DNA of 8,666 bases from Propionibacteriales bacterium (GTDB lineage: Bacteria > Actinomycetota > Actinomycetes > Propionibacteriales > Propionibacteriaceae): assembly GCA_017882655.1 (NCBI GenBank), contig JADGPB010000078.1:1-8666 (forward strand), in the 5' to 3' direction. This document shows, piece by piece, positions 1 through 4,449 of this stretch. The notes beneath the pieces were generated by a model. The model was not told where the DNA came from. It ran no database searches and was given only the letters and a program-made list of their open reading frames with translations. Position numbers and translations under genes: made by a program. Positions within the stretch are counted from its first letter, which is position 1, and every line of letters begins with the position of its first letter.

Positions 1-323
1 GCGTTGTCGCCCTTGCGGTTGCCGACCTTCGTGATCCGGGTGTAGCCGCCCTCACGCTCCGCGAGCGCCGGGGCGATCTCGGTGAAGAGGACGTGGACGA
101 CGTCGCGGTTGGTGATCGTCGACATCACGAGCCGACGCGCGTGCAGGTCACCGCGCTTCGCCTTCGAGATGAGCTTCTCGGCGAGCGGGCGTACGCGCTT
201 CGCCTTCGTCTCGGTCGTCGTGATGCGGCCGTGCTCGAACAGCTGGCTGGCCAGGTTGGCGAGGAGCATCCGCTCGTGGCTGGGGCTACCGCCGAGACGA
301 GGGCCCTTCGTGGGTGTAGGCAT
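1..323 (-). CDS. rplQ: 50S ribosomal protein L17 (3' end beyond window)
   Basis: This is the N-terminal 107 residues of ribosomal protein L17, a large-subunit protein near the exit tunnel. It opens with MPTPTKGPRLGGSPSHERML and continues through LANLASQLFEHGRI, TTETKAKRVRPLAEKLI and the basic KGDLHARR-like stretch, all typical of L17. The ATG lies 29 nt after the rpoA stop. An upstream AGGA/GGAG stretch (ACTAGGACCGGAG in the transcript) provides a ribosome binding site. The last visible residues, TRITKVGNRKGDNA, match the point where bacterial L17 proteins of about 120 residues end, and actinobacterial ones often carry a longer acidic or alanine-rich tail. The stop codon is outside the window. 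It is the last visible gene of the infA-rplQ block and is probably co-transcribed with rpoA. Confidence 0.97.
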   Translation of the reverse strand, partial: MPTPTKGPRLGGSPSHERMLLANLASQLFEHGRITTTETKAKRVRPLAEKLISKAKRGDLHARRLVMSTITNRDVVHVLFTEIAPALAEREGGYTRITKVGNRKGDN

Positions 324-352
324 TGTTGTTCTCCGGTCCTAGTCGCGGTGCG

Positions 353-1375
353 TCAGTACTGCTCGGTCTCGCTGTAGTCGACGTCGTCGTCATCGAGCGC
401 AGCGAAGCGGTCGAGGGCGGCGAGCGGGTCGAACCCAGGCGAGGAATCCTTGAGCGAGAGACCCATCTCGTGCAGCTTCAGCTTGACCTCGTCGATGGAC
501 TTGGAGCCGAAGTTGCGGATGTCGAGCAGGTCCTGCTCGCTGCGCGAGACGAGCTCGCCGACGGTGTGGATGCCCTCACGCTTGAGGCAGTTGTACGAGC
601 GGACCGTGAGGTGCAGCTCCTCGACCGGCAGGGCCAGGTCGGCGGCGAGCTGCTCGTCAACCGGCGACGGGCCGATCTCGATGCCCTCGGCCTCGACGTT
701 GAGCTCGCGCGCCAGGCTGAACAGCTCGACGAGCGTGCGACCGGCCGACGCGAGCGCGTCGCGGGGGCTGATGGCGGGCTTGGTCTCGACGTCGACCACA
801 AGGCGGTCGAAGTCCGTACGCTGCTCGACGCGGGTCGCCTCGACCTTGTAGGTCACCTTGAGGACCGGCGAGTAGATCGAGTCGATCGGGATACGGCCGA
901 TCTCGGCGTCGTAGTTCTTGTTCTGCGTCGACGACACGTAGCCACGGCCACGCTCCACGACGAGCTCCATCTCGAGCTTGCCCTTCTCGTTGAGCGTCGC
1001 GATGTGCATCTCCGGGTTGTGGATCTCCACACCGGCGGGCGGGGCGATGTCGGCTGCCGTGACGGCGCCGGCGCCTGCCTTGCGCAGGTACATCGTGACC
1101 GGCTCGTCCTCTTCGCTCGACAGGACGAGGCCCTTGAGGTTGAGGATGATCTCGGTGAGGTCCTCGACGACGCCCTCGACGGTCGAGAACTCGTGGGACG
1201 TGCCTTCGACCTTGATGCTCGTCACCGCGGCGCCCGGGATGGACGACAGGAGGGTGCGACGCAGGGAGTTACCGAGCGTGTAGCCGAAGCCCGGCTCCAG
1301 CGGCTCGATGATGAAACGGGAGCGGTACTCGGAGACCGCTTCCTCAGAAAGTGACGGGCGCTGTGCGATCAGCAT
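353..1375 (-). CDS. rpoA: DNA-directed RNA polymerase alpha subunit
   Basis: This 340-residue protein is the alpha subunit, whose dimer starts assembly of RNA polymerase and whose C-terminal domain touches promoter DNA and activators. The N-terminal dimerisation domain (about 1-230) carries FIIEPLEPGFGYTLGNSLRR (21-40) and SIKVEGTSHEFSTVEGVVED. A proline-containing linker follows (about 232-248). The C-terminal helix-hairpin-helix domain (about 250-312) includes the DNA-contacting VRSYNCLKREGI segment (258-269) and IRNFGSKSIDEVKLKL. The acidic tail DDDDVDYSETEQY is typical of actinobacteria. Length fits the actinobacterial range of about 340-350. The start at MLIAQRPSL is preceded by GAAAGGA, 8 nt from the ATG. 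The gene lies 153 nt downstream of rpsD, behind two hairpins, which may set its dosage relative to the ribosomal protein genes. Confidence 0.98.
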   Translation of the reverse strand: MLIAQRPSLSEEAVSEYRSRFIIEPLEPGFGYTLGNSLRRTLLSSIPGAAVTSIKVEGTSHEFSTVEGVVEDLTEIILNLKGLVLSSEEDEPVTMYLRKAGAGAVTAADIAPPAGVEIHNPEMHIATLNEKGKLEMELVVERGRGYVSSTQNKNYDAEIGRIPIDSIYSPVLKVTYKVEATRVEQRTDFDRLVVDVETKPAISPRDALASAGRTLVELFSLARELNVEAEGIEIGPSPVDEQLAADLALPVEELHLTVRSYNCLKREGIHTVGELVSRSEQDLLDIRNFGSKSIDEVKLKLHEMGLSLKDSSPGFDPLAALDRFAALDDDDVDYSETEQY

Positions 1376-1457
1376 GTGCGTATTCCTTTCGGCCGCCCAC
1401 TATTTGACGGCCTGGTGGTGTCGACCCCGGACGGGTGCCCGGAGTCGGGTGTGCGTC

Positions 1458-1478
1458 CCGTGGCGTGTACGGCCACGG
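1458..1478. repeat. Inverted repeat (7-bp stem) in rpsD-rpoA gap
   Basis: CCGTGGC (1458-1464) and GCCACGG (1472-1478) are perfect reverse complements around a 7-nt loop. The repeat follows the stronger hairpin at 1490-1520 in the transcript. No U-tract follows on either strand, so it is not a canonical intrinsic terminator. It could be an RNA processing or stability element, or it could be chance in GC-rich DNA. Confidence 0.45.
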
Positions 1479-1489
1479 AGCGCGGCTGC

Positions 1490-1520
1490 GGCCGGAAACC
1501 CTCTGCGAGGGCCTCCGGCC
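1490..1520 (-). other. Strong hairpin just after rpsD stop, no U-tract
   Basis: GGCCGGA (1490-1496) pairs perfectly with TCCGGCC (1514-1520). Inside it CCCTC (1499-1503) pairs with GAGGG (1507-1511) around a 3-nt loop, with a symmetric 2x2 internal loop between the two helices. On the coding strand it begins 8 nt after the rpsD stop codon. There is no run of T after it, so a classical Rho-independent terminator is unlikely because rpoA must be read. A partial terminator, an RNase processing point, or a 3'-end protector separating rpsD from rpoA are the likelier roles. The structure is seen directly; its function is inferred. Confidence 0.6.
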
Positions 1521-1528
1521 ACATGACG

Positions 1529-2134
1529 TTACTTCGAGTAGAGCTCGACGATCAGCTGCTCGGTGACGTCGACGACGATCTGCTCGCGCGTCGGCAGCTG
1601 GTGGATGAGGATCCTCATCGAGTTCGGACGAGCGTCCATCCACGCCGGAACCTCGCGCTCGCCGTGAACCTCGCGGGCAACCACGAGCGGGTGCAGGCTC
1701 AGCGACTTCACCTTGACGTCGATGATGTCCTGCGCGCTCACGCGGTAGCTCGGCACGTTCACCTTGTGGCCGTTGACCACGAAGTGACCGTGAACGACGA
1801 GCTGGCGGGCCTGGCGGCGGGTGGCCGCAAAGCCTGCGCGATACACGACGTTGTCGAGACGCGACTCGAGGATCTGCAGCAACATGTCGCCGGTCTTGCC
1901 GGACAAACGCGTCGCCTCCTCGTAGTAGCGGCGGAACTGCTTCTCCAGCACGCCGTAGGCGAAGCGGGCCTTCTGCTTCTCCTTGAGCTGCTGGGAGTAC
2001 TCGGAGTCCTTGGTCCGGCCCCGGCCATGCATGCCGGGCGGGTAGGGGCGCTTCTCGTACGACTTGTCATTCCCGACGAGGTCAGTGCCGAGGCGGCGCG
2101 ACTTCCGGGTCATTGGGCCTGTGTAGCGGGCCAT
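1529..2134 (-). CDS. rpsD: 30S ribosomal protein S4, zinc-free (C-) form
   Basis: This 201-residue protein is S4, a primary 16S rRNA-binding protein that nucleates assembly of the 30S body. The N-terminus MARYTGPMTRKSRRLGTDL and the segment EKQKARFAYGVLEKQFRRYYEEA are typical of actinobacterial S4. The S4 RNA-binding domain spans about residues 91-155 (SRLDNVVYRAGFA, RRQARQLVVHGHFVVNG, VNVPSYRV). The protein ends in TEQLIVELYSK. It contains no cysteine, so it is the C- paralogue type that lacks the N-terminal zinc site. The start has AAAGGA 10 nt upstream and the gap from rpsK is 35 nt. In other bacteria S4 binds its own operon's mRNA and represses translation. The structured leader upstream of rpsM in this window is where such a site would be expected by analogy with E. 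coli. Confidence 0.98.
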   Translation of the reverse strand: MARYTGPMTRKSRRLGTDLVGNDKSYEKRPYPPGMHGRGRTKDSEYSQQLKEKQKARFAYGVLEKQFRRYYEEATRLSGKTGDMLLQILESRLDNVVYRAGFAATRRQARQLVVHGHFVVNGHKVNVPSYRVSAQDIIDVKVKSLSLHPLVVAREVHGEREVPAWMDARPNSMRILIHQLPTREQIVVDVTEQLIVELYSK

Positions 2135-2169
2135 CGTTGGTCAGTCCTTTGTGTAGAAGAGTCGGAGGG

Positions 2170-2580
2170 TCAGACGCGGCGGCGCTTCGGAGGGCGGCAG
2201 CCATTGTGGGGCACGGGAGTCACGTCGGATATCGCGCCGACCTCGAGGCCGATCGCACCGAGCGATCGGATCGCGGTCTCGCGGCCCGAACCAGGACCCT
2301 TGACGAACACGTCGACACGCTTCATGCCGTGCTCCATGGCACGACGACCGGCAGCCTCAGCTGCCATCTGCGCCGCGTACGGAGTCGACTTGCGTGAGCC
2401 CTTGAAGCCCACGGTGCCGGCTGACGCCCACGAGATCACCGCACCAGTCGGATCGGTGATCGCAATGATCGTGTTGTTGAACGTGCTCTTGATATGCGCC
2501 TGACCGGCGACAATGTTCTTCTTTTCCTTGCGACGGACCTTGGTCTTGGCCTGCGTCGTCTTGCGGGCTGCTGTAGCCAT
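2170..2580 (-). CDS. rpsK: 30S ribosomal protein S11
   Basis: This 136-residue protein is S11, which lines the platform of the small subunit near the E site and the mRNA exit. Recognisable stretches are GQAHIKSTFNNTIIAITDPTG (from about residue 26), SWASAGTVGFKGSRKSTPYAAQ, VKGPGSGRETAIRSL and the highly conserved C-terminus TPVPHNGCRPPKRRRV. The basic N-terminal tail (AARKTTQAKTKVRRKEKK) is typical of actinobacterial S11. AGGAGAGA precedes the ATG but at a rather long spacing (about 12-13 nt), with an A-rich AUAAAAAACAC stretch in between. The gap from rpsM is 40 nt without obvious structure. It is co-transcribed with its neighbours by position. Confidence 0.98.
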   Translation of the reverse strand: MATAARKTTQAKTKVRRKEKKNIVAGQAHIKSTFNNTIIAITDPTGAVISWASAGTVGFKGSRKSTPYAAQMAAEAAGRRAMEHGMKRVDVFVKGPGSGRETAIRSLGAIGLEVGAISDVTPVPHNGCRPPKRRRV

Positions 2581-2620
2581 GTGTTTTTTATCTCTCCTGG
2601 GATCTCACGCGACCGGGGGG

Positions 2621-2995
2621 TCAGCGGGCCTTCTTCTTGCCCGCGACCGCCTTCTTCCTGCCCTTACGAGTACGAGCGTTCGTCCGCGTGCGCTGGCCAC
2701 GGACAGGCAGGCCGCTGCGATGGCGACGGCCCTGGTAGTTGCCGATCTCAATCTTGCGGCGGATGTCGCCGGCGATTTCGCGGCGGAGGTCGCCCTCAGT
2801 CTCGTAGTTGGCCTCGATGTGGTCACGCAGCGCGACGATCTGTTCGTCGGTGAGCGCGTGGACTCGGATGTCCCCGGAGAGTCCGGTGGCCTTCAAGGTT
2901 GCGGCAGCGCGGGTCTTGCCGATGCCGAAGATGTAAGTGAGCGCAATCTCCAAGCGCTTCTCGCGCGGGAGATCAACGCCGATAAGACGTGCCAT
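2621..2995 (-). CDS. rpsM: 30S ribosomal protein S13
   Basis: This 124-residue protein is S13, located in the head of the small subunit, where it contacts P-site tRNA and forms an intersubunit bridge. It begins MARLIGVDLPREKRLEIALTYI and has the helix-two-turn-helix GIGKTRAAATLKATG (24-38). NYQGRRHRSGLPVRGQRTRTNARTRKG (87-112) is the family signature, and the lysine-rich tail (KKAVAGKKKAR) is the usual P-site tRNA-contacting extension. Its ribosome binding site appears to be GAGAGG, about 11 nt upstream. It follows rpmJ across the longest gap of the operon (265 nt), which carries several hairpins. By analogy with the E. coli alpha operon, S4-type feedback regulation could act there. Confidence 0.98.
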   Translation of the reverse strand: MARLIGVDLPREKRLEIALTYIFGIGKTRAAATLKATGLSGDIRVHALTDEQIVALRDHIEANYETEGDLRREIAGDIRRKIEIGNYQGRRHRSGLPVRGQRTRTNARTRKGRKKAVAGKKKAR

Positions 2996-3116
2996 GTTGG
3001 CGTGTGCCTCTCGTTTCCGGTTCTGGCCCCTTGTCAGGTGCCCGGTCGTGAACCGCGAAGGTGATGGACGTGACGCGTTCCCCTGGTGGGGCCTCGGCCT
3101 TCGCCCGAGGGTTCAC

Positions 3117-3130
3117 GGGGCCTGGGCCCC
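3117..3130. repeat. GGGGCC-TG-GGCCCC inverted repeat in rpsM leader
   Basis: Six-base arms GGGGCC (3117-3122) and GGCCCC (3125-3130) face each other across TG. As RNA this would fold as a 5-bp stem with a 4-nt loop. Beside it CCTCGG (3092-3097) and CCGAGG (3105-3110) form another 6-bp stem with a 7-nt loop. Both lie in the rpmJ-rpsM gap, roughly 100-140 nt upstream of the rpsM start. They are GC-rich and could be fortuitous, but they add to a gap that is unusually full of potential structure. Confidence 0.45.
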
Positions 3131-3154
3131 ATGTGCGTTCACGCTGCAGTAGTT

Positions 3155-3197
3155 GTCACCGCTGTGGGCGGTGACGTTCACCGCTTACGCGGTGTAC
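3155..3197 (-). promoter_or_regulatory. Twin, mutually exchangeable hairpins in rpsM leader
   Basis: GTCACCGC (3155-3162) pairs perfectly with GCGGTGAC (3168-3175) around a 5-nt loop. Directly after it CACCGC (3179-3184) pairs with GCGGTG (3189-3194) around TTAC, with flanking GT/AC pairs across a T-T mismatch. Both stems share the same CACCGC/GCGGTG core, so either left arm can pair with either right arm. This allows alternative folds of the same transcript. It lies between rpmJ and rpsM, where the E. coli alpha operon carries its S4-binding translational control site. A regulatory role is inferred; the repeats are read directly. Confidence 0.5.
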
Positions 3198-3223
3198 CGG
3201 GCGATGCGATCGACATCCCCGGC

Positions 3224-3251
3224 GCACCTTCCGGCGCGAGCCGGATGGTGC
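3224..3251 (-). other. Long hairpin 9 nt after rpmJ stop
   Basis: GCACC (3224-3228) pairs with GGTGC (3247-3251), and TCCGGC (3230-3235) pairs with GCCGGA (3240-3245), separated only by one T-T mismatch. That is 11 base pairs closed by a 4-nt loop (GCGA on the plus strand, UCGC in the transcript). It is the most stable-looking helix of the rpmJ-rpsM gap. The coding strand continues GCCGGGG without a U-tract, so full termination is unlikely. An attenuating or processing role that lowers or separates rpsM expression from infA-rpmJ is possible. Confidence 0.6.
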
Positions 3252-3260
3252 TTTGGTGCG

Positions 3261-3374
3261 TCAGCCCTGCCGTTGCTTGTGGCGAGGGTTGTCGCAGATC
3301 ACCATGACGCGTCCGTGCCGGCGGATCACCTTGCACTTGTCGCACATGCGCTTGACGCTCGGCTGAACCTTCAT
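3261..3374 (-). CDS. rpmJ: 50S ribosomal protein L36, zinc-binding (C+) form
   Basis: This is a 37-residue gene, MKVQPSVKRMCDKCKVIRRH followed by GRVMVICDNPRHKQRQG. L36 is the smallest large-subunit protein and folds as a zinc ribbon. The ligands are intact: C11, C14, C27 and H32, in the usual C-x2-C-x12-C-x4-H spacing. AAGGAAGAG lies just upstream of the ATG as a ribosome binding site. The gene sits 77 nt after infA, behind a hairpin at 3398-3422, and is the second gene of the block. Its zinc-dependent form contrasts with the zinc-free S4 encoded three genes downstream. Confidence 0.97.
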   Translation of the reverse strand: MKVQPSVKRMCDKCKVIRRHGRVMVICDNPRHKQRQG

Positions 3375-3397
3375 GCGAGCTCTTCCTTCTTCTGGTC

Positions 3398-3422
3398 GCG
3401 GGGCACCTTTCAGGTGTCCCGC
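3398..3422 (-). other. Hairpin between infA and rpmJ
   Basis: GCGGG (3398-3402) pairs with CCCGC (3418-3422), and CACCT (3404-3408) pairs with AGGTG (3412-3416), around a 3-nt loop. One position between the two helices is G-T on the plus strand and A-C in the transcript. It sits 30 nt after the infA stop and about 24 nt before the rpmJ start. No U-tract follows. The likeliest roles are RNA stability or processing, or partial attenuation. Confidence 0.55.
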
Positions 3423-3452
3423 AGTTCGCGGGCTGTTGCGGTGGTCGGGTCG

Positions 3453-3674
3453 TTACCGGTGTCGGTAGACGATCCGGCCTCGGGTCAAGTCGTACGGCGA
3501 GAGCTCCACGACGACGCGATCGCTTGGCAGGATGCGGATGTAGTGCTGCCGCATCTTCCCTGAGATCGTGGCGAGGACCCGGTGACCGTTTGCCAGCTCA
3601 ACGCGGAACATCGCGTTGGGCAGCGCTTCGACCACGGTCCCCTCCAGTTCGAGGGCACCCTCTTTTTTCGCCAT
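3453..3674 (-). CDS. infA: Translation initiation factor IF-1
   Basis: This 73-residue protein is IF-1, a single OB-fold (S1-like) domain that occupies the A site during initiation and helps IF-2 and IF-3. The sequence MAKKEGALELEGTVVEALPN, MFRVELANGHRVLATISGKMR and the RVVVELSPYDLTRGRIVYRHR end are nearly invariant across the family, and the length matches exactly. The start at MAKKEG is chosen because it is the family start. A longer in-frame reading to 3743 adds a non-conserved, arginine-rich extension. GGGAG lies only 3 nt before the ATG, a short spacing. It is the first gene of the alpha block here; a candidate promoter is at 3765-3794. Confidence 0.98.
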   Translation of the reverse strand: MAKKEGALELEGTVVEALPNAMFRVELANGHRVLATISGKMRQHYIRILPSDRVVVELSPYDLTRGRIVYRHR

Positions 3675-3736
3675 ACACTCCCGATCGTTCGCTGGTTCGG
3701 CCTTGCCCCGCTTGACAGCCCGGGCATGACCGCGTC

Positions 3737-3753
3737 CACCCATGACATGGGTG
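3737..3753. promoter_or_regulatory. Perfect 17-bp palindrome upstream of infA
   Basis: CACCCATG-A-CATGGGTG is a perfect inverted repeat with 8-bp arms around a single base. It lies about 63 nt upstream of the infA start codon and immediately downstream of the predicted transcription start. As DNA it has the form of a dimeric repressor operator. As RNA it could fold as a 7-bp stem with a 3-nt loop at the very 5' end of the infA transcript. I do not recognise it as the site of a known regulator. Confidence 0.5.
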
Positions 3754-3764
3754 ACCGACAGGCC

Positions 3765-3794
3765 ACTTTACGCCGCAGGCATCCGAGAGCCCAA
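3765..3794 (-). promoter_or_regulatory. Candidate promoter of the infA block
   Basis: On the minus strand TAAAGT (3765-3770) fits the actinobacterial -10 pattern TANNNT. TTGGGC (3789-3794), 18 nt upstream, shares TTG with the -35 consensus. A start near 3757 would give a leader of roughly 80 nt before infA. The site begins right after the stop of the YbaB-like gene, so the alpha block need not depend on read-through from the T7SS-like cassette. Assignment is by eye. Confidence 0.4.
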
Positions 3795-3820
3795 ATCGCC
3801 GGTACTCCTCGCACGCGGCG

Positions 3821-4435
3821 CTAGAGACTGCGGTCGATCTCGTCCAGCTGGCGGTCCAGTCGCGATAGGTCCGCATGGATCCGGTCAAGCTCCGCATCAA
3901 GCTCCGCGATCCGCTCGTCGGCGCGAGCGTCGAGGTCGTCCTCGACCCCACCGCGCGCCAGAAGGAGGGCCTTGTTCACCGCACGTACGGTCGCAGGCCC
4001 GATCGCTGTCGGCTCCTCGAGGTGCTCGACGGTGATGCTCGTCAGCCGCATGTCGGGTCCCACGGCAGCGGTGACGACCCCGTCGGTGACGATCGCCGGA
4101 TCGGGGAGCTCCCCCGACTCGGGCTGCGGACCCGCACCCAGCAGGTACTGACGCGTCTCGTCGTCGATGAGACCGCTCTCCAACAGGGCCCCGGTGGTCC
4201 ACTGCTGCACGTCGTCAAGGGCGACGGAGCAGACGCTCGTCAGCTGGGCGCCCACCTCGGTCGCATCCGACTGCGGGAACACCTGGATGTCCACCTCGTA
4301 CAGGGTCATGTCACCGCGGGCGATGACGGTGATCGACTCGTCGTCGTTGGCGTACGTCACCGTACGGGTCACTGCGGCGGCGATCTCCGGCGGCAGCTCG
4401 GGCAGGGGCGGTTCGGAGACCGTCTCGGTCGTCAT
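3821..4435 (-). CDS. YbaB/EbfC-like protein with apparent double fold and coiled-coil tail
   Basis: This 204-residue protein is not a standard-length YbaB (about 100-130 aa). Residues 119-160 (GVVTAAVGPDMRLTSITVEH, then the AVNKALLLAR helix) look like the YbaB/EbfC nucleoid-associated fold. Residues 35-77 (SITVIARGDMTLYEVDIQVF, then VCSVALDDVQ) follow the same plan of two beta strands and a helix, suggesting a duplication. A charged coiled coil closes the protein (about 165-204, ERIAELDAELDRIHADLSRL). In mycobacterial ESX-1 the YbaB-like EspL supports substrate stability, so a chaperone or partner role for the two upstream secretion-type proteins is a reasonable inference. The start at MTTETVSEPP has AGGA 7 nt upstream and lies 14 nt after the preceding gene; a longer start at 4504 would overlap that gene. 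No DNA-binding evidence is visible. Confidence 0.7.
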   Translation of the reverse strand: MTTETVSEPPLPELPPEIAAAVTRTVTYANDDESITVIARGDMTLYEVDIQVFPQSDATEVGAQLTSVCSVALDDVQQWTTGALLESGLIDDETRQYLLGAGPQPESGELPDPAIVTDGVVTAAVGPDMRLTSITVEHLEEPTAIGPATVRAVNKALLLARGGVEDDLDARADERIAELDAELDRIHADLSRLDRQLDEIDRSL

Positions 4436-4449
4436 GGATGGATCCTGCC

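Noticed and set aside
323..1354. Long plus-strand open frame (343 codons) opposite rpoA
   Set aside because: It is the antisense shadow of rpoA in GC-rich DNA. Its protein is a low-complexity Leu/Val/Asp/Arg mix with no recognisable family, while rpoA is unambiguous.
1376..2503. Plus-strand open frame across the rpoA-rpsD gap, rpsD and part of rpsK
   Set aside because: Antisense shadow of confident ribosomal protein genes, with no ribosome binding site and no recognisable domain.
3712..3717. Perfect TTGACA on the plus strand
   Set aside because: It points away from infA into the antisense of the YbaB-like gene, and no TANNNT lies 16-19 nt downstream.
3675..3743. Upstream extension of infA (start at 3743)
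   Set aside because: IF-1 proteins begin MAKKEG; the extension is non-conserved, crosses the palindrome-proximal leader, and gives an abnormal length.
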